A DNA stretch of 46,796 bases from Chloroflexota bacterium (lineage in GTDB: Bacteria; Chloroflexota; Dormibacteria; Dormibacterales; Dormibacteraceae). The first letter of the stretch is position 1. Each line of letters starts with the position of its first letter. This document shows, piece by piece, positions 40,891 through 46,796 of the stretch. Location: the NCBI GenBank assembly GCA_005883575.1, contig VBFH01000038.1, positions 1 through 46,796 of the forward strand, in the 5' to 3' direction. The position numbers and the translations under genes are program-made. The notes beneath the pieces are model-generated. The model was not told where the DNA came from, did not search any database, and saw nothing but the letters and a program-made list of their open reading frames with translations.

Positions 40891-41667
40891 CTAGCGTTTG
40901 CGGGCGCGCCAGATCTCCTCGGATGGCCACCGGCGCCCCCACTCGGCCGGCACGAAGTCGTAGCGCGGATGGTCGACGGAATCGTCCGACGCATAGAGCT
41001 GGCGGTAGTCCACGACGTCGAAACCCGTCCGCCGGAGGAGCTGAAACAGGTCCGTGGTGCTGAGGTGGAATTCGGTCGATGGCTGGCCGTCCTCGGACCA
41101 GTCCAGCCGGTTCATTCCTCGCAGCGGCCGGACCAGCCGCTCCACGACCTTGCCCTCGTCCGGCGAGCACACCATCTCCAGGTCGGTGTTGCGCACGAAG
41201 ACCAGCTCGCCCCCCGGCCGGAGCAGGCGAGCGGCCTCGGGGATCCAGCGCTCGGAATCGCACCAGATGGACGCGCCGTACTCCGAGAAGGCGAGGTCGA
41301 ATGTCGCATCCGGCAGCGGCACCTCCTCCGCGTTCGCCTCGATGAGCTCCAGGCCCAGCCCGAACTCCTGATTCATCGCGCGAGCGGTCTCGAGCTGCGC
41401 CGGCGTGATGTCGATGCCGACGACGCGCCGGGCGCCGTGTTTCTTCAGCCAGGCGCCGAAGTAGGCGGTGCCGCAGCCCAGCTCGATGACGTCGAGTCCG
41501 TGGACGTCGGGAAGAATGCGAACCGTAGACTCAGGAGTGCTCCAAACGCCCCAGGTGATCTGGTCCTGCGCCCACTTCTCCCTGGCCCTGCCCGCGGTGT
41601 ACTCGGCGTTGGACTTCGTCCACAGCGCGCGTGCCGTCAGCGCGTAGTCGGGCAGCTTCTCAGGCAT
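40891..41667 (-). CDS. class I SAM-dependent methyltransferase
   Basis: The 258-residue protein has the Rossmann SAM-binding VIELGCGTAYFGAWL (motif I), VVGIDITPAQLETA (motif II), and DLAFSEYGASIWCD (motif III-IV region). The acceptor cannot be predicted. ATG 41667 overlaps the dehydrogenase stop (41660) by eight bases, so it is the last gene of a four-gene reverse-strand operon. A methyl transfer step linked to acyl-CoA catabolism would be unusual. Confidence 0.85.
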   Translation of the reverse strand: MPEKLPDYALTARALWTKSNAEYTAGRAREKWAQDQITWGVWSTPESTVRILPDVHGLDVIELGCGTAYFGAWLKKHGARRVVGIDITPAQLETARAMNQEFGLGLELIEANAEEVPLPDATFDLAFSEYGASIWCDSERWIPEAARLLRPGGELVFVRNTDLEMVCSPDEGKVVERLVRPLRGMNRLDWSEDGQPSTEFHLSTTDLFQLLRRTGFDVVDYRQLYASDDSVDHPRYDFVPAEWGRRWPSEEIWRARKR

Positions 41668-42949
41668 CGGTCGTGGCCGCTTCCAGCAGCGCTGCGAACT
41701 TGCGCCGCGACGCCTCGCGTCGCGTCGGGACGTGCTCGCGCGGCCACATGCCGTCGGGCGGCCGGTATCCGGACAGAACCTGTCGCGCCACTGCTACCCG
41801 ATGGACCTCGTCGGGCCCGTCGTAGATCCGCGCCGCGCGAGCGTGGCGGTACATCTCTTCCAGAGGCAGGTCCGCCGAGTATCCGAGCGAGCCGTGGATC
41901 TGGATCGCGCGGTCGATCACATCATGAAGCACCTTGGCGCCAAAGAACTTGATCAGCGAGATCTCTTTGCGCGCCGCCGACGCGCCCTGCGTGTCGATGA
42001 CCCACGCAGCGTGCAGCGTCATCAGGCGGGCCGCCTGCATCTCGGCGGCCGAGTCCGCGATCCAGTTCTGCACGGTTTCGTGACCCGCGAGCTTTTTGCC
42101 GAAAGCCTCGCGCTGCAGCGCGCGCTCGCACAGCATGTCGAAAGCCCGCCGTGCCTGGCCCAGCCACCTCATGCAGTGATGGATGCGACCCGGGCCGAGC
42201 CGCATCTGCGCAATGAGAAAACCCTGTCCGCGCTCGCCGAGCAGGTTTTCGCTGGGCACGCGCACGTTCTCGTAGAGGATCTCGGCGTGGCCGTAGCCGA
42301 ACGTCTCGTGCTCGCCTGCAAGGGTGGGCACGTTGCGCACCCGCTTCAAGCCGGGCGTGTCGGTGGGCACGATGATCATCGACGCCCGCTCGTACGCATC
42401 CGCCTTCGGCTCGGTGACGACCATCGCGATCAGGAAGTCCGCGATCATGCCGTTCGACGTGAACCATTTGTGGCCGTTGATCACCCACTCATTGCCTTGC
42501 AGCTCAGCCGTGCTCGAAAGCAGCGTCGGGTCTGAGCCCGCGGTGTTCGGTTCGGTCATCGAGAATCCGGAGCGGATCTTTCCCTCGAGCAGCGGATGGA
42601 GCCACCGCCGCTTTTGCTCCTCGGTCCCGAAGTGGGCGAGGATCTCGGAGTTGCCCGAGTCAGGCGCCTGGTTGCCGAAGACGATCGGCCCCCAGACCGA
42701 GGCGCCCTCGATCTCGTGCATCAGCCCCAGCTTCACCTGCCCGTAACCCTGGCCGCCGAGCTGGGGCGGAAGGTGCGTTGCCCACAGCCTCTGCCGCTTG
42801 ACCTCTTCCTGCAAGGGCTTGATCGCCCGCATGAAAGCACGCTCGTCGACATCGAGGACCTCGAGCGGATAGACCTCCTCGTGCATGAAACGACGCATCC
42901 ACTCGAGCTTCTTCTCGAACTCGGGCTCGGTCGAGAAGTCCCAGCTCAT
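41660..42949 (-). CDS. acyl-CoA dehydrogenase, ACAD10/11-like
   Basis: The 429-residue FAD enzyme has GFSMTEPNTAGSDPT for FAD/substrate binding, NGHKWFTSNG, and the C-terminal QIHGSLGYSADLPLEEMYRHARAARIYDGPDEVHRVAVA. Ordinary acyl-CoA dehydrogenases have EGT at the catalytic base; here the loop is DGPDEVH, the form I associate with ACAD10/ACAD11. Those mammalian proteins are fusions with an aminoglycoside-phosphotransferase-like kinase that help degrade 4-hydroxy acids. The upstream gene here encodes just such a kinase, overlapping by ATGA (42946-42949). No -35 or -10 is seen between them. Confidence 0.87.
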   Translation of the reverse strand: MSWDFSTEPEFEKKLEWMRRFMHEEVYPLEVLDVDERAFMRAIKPLQEEVKRQRLWATHLPPQLGGQGYGQVKLGLMHEIEGASVWGPIVFGNQAPDSGNSEILAHFGTEEQKRRWLHPLLEGKIRSGFSMTEPNTAGSDPTLLSSTAELQGNEWVINGHKWFTSNGMIADFLIAMVVTEPKADAYERASMIIVPTDTPGLKRVRNVPTLAGEHETFGYGHAEILYENVRVPSENLLGERGQGFLIAQMRLGPGRIHHCMRWLGQARRAFDMLCERALQREAFGKKLAGHETVQNWIADSAAEMQAARLMTLHAAWVIDTQGASAARKEISLIKFFGAKVLHDVIDRAIQIHGSLGYSADLPLEEMYRHARAARIYDGPDEVHRVAVARQVLSGYRPPDGMWPREHVPTRREASRRKFAALLEAATTDA

Positions 42950-43902
42950 GCGCCGGTGTCGAGCAAGGTGATGCCCTCGTCGATCATGCCGACGATGGTA
43001 TCCGTCAGCCCCTCGTACATGGGGTCGGGTCGGCGGCCCTTGCGGTGGAGCATGAGGTTGTAACCGAAGATCGACGCGTACTTATAGAGGCTCATCGCGG
43101 CAAACCAGCGCATCTCGCCGGCGTCGACGCCGTAGAGCCGGTAAAGCTCCTCCACCGAGACGCTGATCGCGCCCCCTGGGTTGGGGGCGCCCTGGTACTG
43201 GCGCCGAATCGCGACGATGCACAGGCAGCCGAGGTCGAGAAGGGGCTGGCCGATCTGCGCGATCTCCCAATCCAGAACCGCAACCACATCGGCGCCGCGG
43301 AAAAGCATGTTGCCGTAGTGGTAGTCGCCGTGGACGAGCGTCGGCCGCCGCTCCACGGGGACCTGCCCCGCAAGTAATCCGCCGAATTCGCCGGCGCGCG
43401 TGGTCAACTCTTCGGGCGCGCGCTGCATGAGCATGGCCCAGCGCATCATCTCGACCTTCAGCCCGATCGCGTCTTCGTCGCCGAGGCCCGTCCTGTCGAG
43501 CGGGAGCGCCTGCAACCGTTTCAGGACTTCGATCGCGTTGGCTGCGATGTCGATCGGCTTTTGCTCCTGCGCGGTCTTTTCGATCCGGACGCCGTCGACT
43601 CGCTCCATCAGGATGAACGGCCGGCCATCCACGACCGGTTGGTCCACGATGAGCGGCACCGCGGGAGTAGGGAGGCCCGCCTCGTGCAGCGCAGCCATGA
43701 TCCGGCCCTGGCGCACGACGTCGGCCGGTCCGGCGATCCGCGCCCCCGGCGGCGGAAGCCGGAGCACGTATCGCGTTGGCCCGGCGGCCCCTTCGGCGTC
43801 GACGAAATAGGTGAAACCAGAGTGCCCTTCGGGGATCGGCTCGATGGCCGTCACCCGCTTGGACAACACCGCCTCGAGGTCGGCGCGGATCTTTTCTGTC
43901 AT
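42946..43902 (-). CDS. aminoglycoside phosphotransferase-like kinase, probable 4-hydroxyacyl-CoA kinase
   Basis: The 318-residue protein has the APH/choline-kinase fold: the lysine/Gly region YVLRLPPPGA, LMERVDGVR, the catalytic loop VHGDYHYGNMLF (HxD...N) and the metal-binding AVLDWEIAQIGQPLLDLG. Paired with the following ACAD10/11-like gene, the kinase probably phosphorylates a 4-hydroxyacyl-CoA so that the dehydrogenase partner can eliminate it, as in LvaA of levulinate metabolism. Homology to aminoglycoside resistance enzymes is only structural. Both ends overlap neighbours by ATGA. Confidence 0.8.
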   Translation of the reverse strand: MTEKIRADLEAVLSKRVTAIEPIPEGHSGFTYFVDAEGAAGPTRYVLRLPPPGARIAGPADVVRQGRIMAALHEAGLPTPAVPLIVDQPVVDGRPFILMERVDGVRIEKTAQEQKPIDIAANAIEVLKRLQALPLDRTGLGDEDAIGLKVEMMRWAMLMQRAPEELTTRAGEFGGLLAGQVPVERRPTLVHGDYHYGNMLFRGADVVAVLDWEIAQIGQPLLDLGCLCIVAIRRQYQGAPNPGGAISVSVEELYRLYGVDAGEMRWFAAMSLYKYASIFGYNLMLHRKGRRPDPMYEGLTDTIVGMIDEGITLLDTGA

Positions 43903-44408
43903 TCGAGGTGGGCGACATCGCCGAACGTGCCGACCATCCGGCGATCACCGAGCACGCGCAGCGTGCTAATGCTCGTGTAGTACGGAAACAGGCGCAGCTG
44001 CCCGGGCTCGAGGCGCATCGCGTCGGTAAGGCAGGCGACGATCGAGGCGCCATGGGTGATCAAGACCACCCGCTTGCCCTCGTGCTCGGCCACGATCTCG
44101 TCGATGACCGCCCGCATCCGGGTCACCGCCGAGGCGGGTGTCTCCTGGAAATCAAGCGAACCGTCCTCGCTGATCTCCAGCGTCATCTCGACGAGTCGGG
44201 GATCGACGCGCACGTCGTCGGTGATCGCGTGCGCGGTCTCCATCGCACGCAAATATGGACTCGAATAGACCGCGGCGGGCTGCGCGTGCTGGACGCGTCG
44301 CGCCAGATGTGCGGCCTGCTCCCGACCCACCGGGCTGAGCGGGGGATCGTCGACCACCGCCATGTCGCGATAGCAATCTGCGTGGCGCACGAGCCAGATC
44401 TCGGTCAC
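43899..44408 (-). CDS. histidine phosphatase superfamily protein
   Basis: The 169-residue protein (from GTG 44408) begins TEIWLVRHADCYRDMA with the catalytic RHA motif, then PLSPVGREQAAHLARRV, YSSPYLRAMETAHAI, and the second catalytic histidine in VVLITHGASIV. The substrate is unknown; within this operon it might remove a phosphate made by the APH-like kinase or recycle a phosphorylated CoA ester. ATG 44450 is an alternative start adding 14 hydrophobic residues. The stop overlaps the kinase start (ATGA). Another family member lies at 4298-4930. Confidence 0.82.
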   Translation of the reverse strand: MTEIWLVRHADCYRDMAVVDDPPLSPVGREQAAHLARRVQHAQPAAVYSSPYLRAMETAHAITDDVRVDPRLVEMTLEISEDGSLDFQETPASAVTRMRAVIDEIVAEHEGKRVVLITHGASIVACLTDAMRLEPGQLRLFPYYTSISTLRVLGDRRMVGTFGDVAHLE

Positions 44409-44486
44409 GCCTTCGACGCCGATCAGGAATGCGGCTTCGAGAGCGAGCATGGCTCGGGTTACGTACTCCGAGCCGGCTGCCACGGC

Positions 44487-44492
44487 TAACAT
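44487..44492 (+). promoter_or_regulatory. -10 hexamer TAACAT before lipoprotein gene
   Basis: TAACAT ends 8 bases before ATG 44501 and there is no Shine-Dalgarno, fitting leaderless expression. Sequence-based inference. Confidence 0.4.
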
Positions 44493-44500
44493 TCGACCAC

Positions 44501-45034
44501 ATGCTCCGGTGTGCGGGCATCGTCGCCCTCTTCGTCCTTGCAGCCTGCGGCCAGAACACCGCCAAAGTCGCACCCTCCCCTTCGCCTGTAATCGCCCAGG
44601 GGACATGGACTCAGAACCTGACCCTCACCGGCGATCTGCCGGGTCGGATCACGACCATCGTGCCCGACCAGGGGACGCAGCAAACGTTTTGCTCGGGTGC
44701 GAAGGTCCGCAACGGCGAGATCTGGTCGGAGAGCTTCTACGCCAATGTGGACACGAGCGGCGACGAGTGGCAGTTAAACATCATCGTCGAAAATTTCCGT
44801 GGGCCTGGGACCTACACGAACAAGGACGTGAAGATCTCGCTCCAATCGCCGGACAACTCGAAGGCGTGGTTGAACCAGGATGCGGACCCGACCAATAAAT
44901 TGAACGCAGACAAAGTGATGTTCACGATCGACCGCACTCTGCAATCGGGTTCGATTGATGCCTTGCTGACCAACGCGTCGTCAGGCAAACGCGGCGCGGA
45001 GCACATCACGGGCACCTGGAACTGCCGGGGCTGA
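44501..45034 (+). CDS. lipoprotein, unknown function
   Basis: The 177-residue protein starts with a short lipoprotein signal peptide and lipobox VLAACGQ, then a Pro/Ser linker and a beta-rich domain (GTWTQNLTLTGDLPGRITTIV, EWQLNIIVENFRGPGTYTN) with a C-terminal NCRG. I recognise no family. Two other cysteines (TFCSGAK and WNCRG) might form a disulfide. A start at 44429 would precede the signal peptide, so ATG 44501 is used; a TAACAT hexamer fits this. It is divergent from the histidine phosphatase gene and followed 6 bases later by the thioesterase gene. Confidence 0.72.
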   Translation: MLRCAGIVALFVLAACGQNTAKVAPSPSPVIAQGTWTQNLTLTGDLPGRITTIVPDQGTQQTFCSGAKVRNGEIWSESFYANVDTSGDEWQLNIIVENFRGPGTYTNKDVKISLQSPDNSKAWLNQDADPTNKLNADKVMFTIDRTLQSGSIDALLTNASSGKRGAEHITGTWNCRG

Positions 45035-45040
45035 GGCGGG

Positions 45041-45460
45041 GTGGAGGTCCATTTCGACGGCCATTGCTTCGGCTGCGGCCCTCTCAACCCGGACGGACTG
45101 CAGCTGAAGTTCGAGCCCGGGCCGGAGGGCTCGGTGGCCAAGTACGAGGTGCCGGCGCGCTTTCAGAGCTGGGCCGGGATGGCCCACGGCGGAATCGTTT
45201 CCCTGATGCTCGACGAGGCGGTGGGCTGGGCCGCCTGGCACGGCGGGCACCCGGGGGTGACCGGGCGGCTGCAGGTCAGCCTGAGGCGACCGCTGACGCT
45301 TGGCGAGCGGGTACGGATCGTAGGCAAGGTCGAAAACGTCCGCCGGACGCTGGTGTACGTGAGCGCCTTCGTCGAGAACGCTGACGACCGCTCCCGGGTC
45401 GCGGACGCCACGGCGACGCTGGTGGAGGTCAAGACCGTAATCGACTCGATCGACCGGTAG
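45041..45460 (+). CDS. PaaI-family hotdog thioesterase
   Basis: The 139-residue protein has CFGCGPLNPDGLQLKF at the N-terminus (CxGCG motif of the hotdog subfamily) and MAHGGIVSLMLDEAVGWAA, the HGG signature of PaaI-like thioesterases, plus GRLQVSLRRPLTLGERVRI. It probably hydrolyses an acyl-CoA; the acyl group is unknown. GTG 45041 lies six bases after the lipoprotein stop with GAGGCGGGG upstream, so the two are likely co-transcribed. Confidence 0.85.
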   Translation: MEVHFDGHCFGCGPLNPDGLQLKFEPGPEGSVAKYEVPARFQSWAGMAHGGIVSLMLDEAVGWAAWHGGHPGVTGRLQVSLRRPLTLGERVRIVGKVENVRRTLVYVSAFVENADDRSRVADATATLVEVKTVIDSIDR

Positions 45461-45480
45461 TCACAATTCGTTTCCGTAAA

Positions 45481-46320
45481 GTGCGCACGGTCGACGTTCC
45501 AGTCGCGGTCCGGCGTCTCCTGAACTCACTTCGCAGCGGCCGGCCGCTGCAGGTGGGGGCGGTGGCGCTTATCGTCCTTGCCGCGGCCATCGTGCTGGCC
45601 CTCCTGTATGGGGACCTGCCGGAGTTCGTCCACGCCGGCGGCCGCCAGCTGCGCGAGTTCATGCGCCAGAACGCGTTTCTTCCCGGGTTCGCGCTGCTCT
45701 ACATCGAGGAGTCGGGGGTCCCGCTGCCCGCGCCGGGCGATGTGTTCGTGATGTACGTGGGCACACGGGTGCCACACCACCTCGCCGCCTGGATCCTCGC
45801 ATGGCTGGGTTTGATCCTGGCCGTAGTGCTCGGCGCCACCAACCTGTTCTTGATCTCGCGCCGCTTCGGGCGACGCCTGGTGAACAGCCAGTTCGCGGAG
45901 TACATCCACCTGAGCCCGGAGCGCCTGGCCAAGGCAGACGAGTGGTTCAAGAGATACGGGGTCCTGGCGATCATCTTCGGCCGGCACATCCCGGGCTTTC
46001 GGATCCCGATTACGGTCGCATCGGGAATCTTCGAGGTCCGCTACCCGGTGTTCGCGGCCAGCGTCGCGGTCTCGACCGCGATCTGGGCCGGGGTGGTGCT
46101 GATCATTGGGATCAATTTCGGGCCGCGGTTGGAGAACCTGCTGCGGGCGCACACGCAGCTGTACTTCGTATGGGGGGCGATCGTCGTGGCGCTGGTCCTG
46201 TCGATCTTCGTGCGCCAGCGGCTGCGGCAGGCCCGAGCGGCGCACGCCGCGCGGACCGCGCGGGCCGAGACGAAAGTTGACCGGCCGGTAGAATCACCGA
46301 GTTCGTCGAAGCCGTCATAG
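45481..46320 (+). CDS. DedA family membrane protein
   Basis: The 279-residue protein has the SNARE-associated/DedA domain: YIEESGVPLPAPGDVFVMYVGT, FFKRYG-like WFKRYGVLAIIFGRHIPGFRIPITVASG, and five or six hydrophobic segments. DedA proteins are involved in flipping undecaprenyl phosphate or phospholipids and in membrane homeostasis. The C-terminus is highly basic (RQRLRQARAAHAARTARAETK). GTG 45481 is the likely start. The TAG stop lies 3 bases before the tRNA gene. Confidence 0.87.
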   Translation: MRTVDVPVAVRRLLNSLRSGRPLQVGAVALIVLAAAIVLALLYGDLPEFVHAGGRQLREFMRQNAFLPGFALLYIEESGVPLPAPGDVFVMYVGTRVPHHLAAWILAWLGLILAVVLGATNLFLISRRFGRRLVNSQFAEYIHLSPERLAKADEWFKRYGVLAIIFGRHIPGFRIPITVASGIFEVRYPVFAASVAVSTAIWAGVVLIIGINFGPRLENLLRAHTQLYFVWGAIVVALVLSIFVRQRLRQARAAHAARTARAETKVDRPVESPSSSKPS

Positions 46321-46323
46321 CGT

Positions 46324-46400
46324 CGGGGGCTGGCGCAGTTTGGCAGCGCGCACGGTTCGGGACCGTGAGGCCCCGGGTTCAAATCCCGGGCCCCCGACCA
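46324..46400 (+). tRNA. tRNA-Pro (anticodon CGG)
   Basis: A 77-base cloverleaf with encoded CCA. The acceptor stem CGGGGGC pairs with GCCCCCG; the D arm is GCGC/GCGC; the anticodon stem CACGG/CCGTG encloses loop TTCGGGA, so the anticodon is CGG, reading the proline codon CCG; the T arm is CCGGG-TTCAAAT-CCCGG. Discriminator base A fits proline. The gene ends one base before an IS481-type element. No clear promoter is seen in the preceding DedA coding end. Confidence 0.95.
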
Positions 46401-46401
46401 A

Positions 46402-46796
46402 TGTCATGTCTCAGGTAGAAGCGGACCGCTGTCTCACCTGATGCCGGACGAGTGTAGGCGCAGTTGAGCGCTGGTAATCGCGGCTGGGGTCGAGCGTCAG
46501 CTCACGCAGGAGGGCGCCGTCTTCTGCGATGACGCGTACATGGGCGCCGGCGACCAGGAGCATGACTGGCTCGCCGCGGTGTCTGTAGCTGACGTGGAAG
46601 TGGCGCAGCCGGCTGAGATAGCGAAGGGTGACACGACCGTCGGCGTCGAGTCGGTCGCGCCGGAAGCGGTAGTCGACCTGGGGCTGGCGCATCAAAGGTG
46701 AGGCTTTGAGACGAGCGTGGAAGGCCTGCAGCGGTGTGCGGCCGTCCAGGGCGCGATGTGGTCGCTGCTGGTTGTAGATGGTGCGGAACGCGTCGA
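46402..46796 (-). mobile_element. IS481-type insertion sequence, one end
   Basis: The element runs past the right edge. Its visible end starts TGTCATGTCTCAGG at 46402, and TGT is typical of IS481 ends. The transposase stop lies 9-11 bases inside. The end is one base after the tRNA CCA. The other terminal repeat and any target duplication are outside the window. Confidence 0.7.
46411..46796 (-). CDS. IS481-family transposase, C-terminal part
   Basis: 128 residues are visible. The end of the DDE integrase core appears as FRTIYNQQRPHRALDGRTPLQAF, which is the hallmark of IS481/IS3-type transposases, followed by the C-terminal extension with YRFRRDRLDADGRVTLRYLSR and GAHVRVIAEDGALLREL typical of longer IS481 transposases. 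The catalytic residues upstream lie beyond the window edge, so intactness is unknown. Reading frame is open from the edge to TGA at 46411. Confidence 0.85.
   Translation of the reverse strand, partial: DAFRTIYNQQRPHRALDGRTPLQAFHARLKASPLMRQPQVDYRFRRDRLDADGRVTLRYLSRLRHFHVSYRHRGEPVMLLVAGAHVRVIAEDGALLRELTLDPSRDYQRSTAPTLVRHQVRQRSAST

Noticed and set aside
40874-40892. GAAGACATCTTC between convergent hydrolase and methyltransferase genes as a bidirectional terminator
   Set aside because: The loop would have only two bases and the stem is AT-rich; not convincing.
42946-43902. Aminoglycoside resistance gene
   Set aside because: The APH-like fold is shared by many kinases; pairing with an ACAD10/11-like gene favours a metabolic kinase.
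46277-46294. TTGACC and TAGAAT upstream of tRNA-Pro as a promoter
   Set aside because: The two hexamers are only six bases apart, too close for a standard promoter.

Overview
The window is a 46.8 kb piece of a high-GC bacterial chromosome with closely packed genes on both strands, one tRNA, and a transposase fragment at the right edge. Gene content points to an aerobic or facultative, probably soil-dwelling bacterium outside the Proteobacteria. Clues are a System I cytochrome c maturation operon with a cysteine-type CcmE, an E. coli-type FrdABCD set, an F420-type DUF385 protein, MscL with a zinc-ribbon tail, a CTC-type ribosomal protein L25, and many GTG/TTG starts. A Chloroflexota, Dormibacterota or Actinomycetota relative would fit, but the sequence alone does not settle the phylum.

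Layout. 1-4.3 kb: RDD membrane protein (cut by the left edge), ribosomal protein L25, MscS channel, NDK-like protein and RarA ATPase, zinc-ribbon/degenerate GGDEF protein. 4.3-6.2 kb: histidine phosphatase and GH1 beta-glucosidase. 6.2-12.6 kb: cytochrome c maturation operon ccmG-E-F-(30-aa membrane peptide)-A-B-C-D followed by a coupled NAD(P)H:acceptor flavoprotein. 12.7-17 kb: Nudix CoA pyrophosphatase, ZIP transporter divergent from a DtxR-type metalloregulator, MscL, quinone-reductase-like dehydrogenase. 17-28 kb: secreted M23 peptidase; a tight run made of an acyl-CoA reductase/HAD fusion, a zinc dehydrogenase, a lactate-racemase homologue (LarAH), a lipoprotein, a PlsC acyltransferase and a LuxR-TPR regulator; then a flavin monooxygenase and a DUF385 protein. 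28-34.8 kb: DUF1028 protein, extended IF-1, cyclase-family hydrolase, zinc-ribbon protein, MarR-MFS efflux pair, M19 dipeptidase, DAO-type flavoprotein. 34.8-40.9 kb: frdABCD, MBL-rhodanese protein, secreted alpha/beta hydrolase. 40.9-46.8 kb: a reverse-strand operon (histidine phosphatase, APH-like kinase, ACAD10/11-like dehydrogenase, methyltransferase), a lipoprotein, a PaaI-type thioesterase, a DedA protein, tRNA-Pro(CGG), and the end of an IS481-type element one base after the tRNA.

How the genes fit together. The ccm operon would mature c-type cytochromes; its CcmE lacks the usual heme-binding His and has Cys-Pro-Ser-Arg-Phe, and no ccmH is present. FrdABCD links quinones to fumarate/succinate. 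The 18.1-24.8 kb run looks like an uncharacterised lipid pathway (acyl-CoA reduction, polyol or hydroxy-acid chemistry, acyl transfer). The kinase plus dehydrogenase pair at 41.7-43.9 kb is an unfused counterpart of ACAD10/11 and suggests 4-hydroxyacyl-CoA catabolism.

Expression signals. Several genes without a Shine-Dalgarno carry a TANNNT hexamer 6-10 bases before the start codon, the arrangement expected of leaderless mRNAs. Two divergent pairs share a symmetric TANNNTA element. Eleven gene junctions are four-base NTGA overlaps using ATG, GTG, TTG and, in two cases where no other start keeps the conserved N-terminus, apparently CTG.
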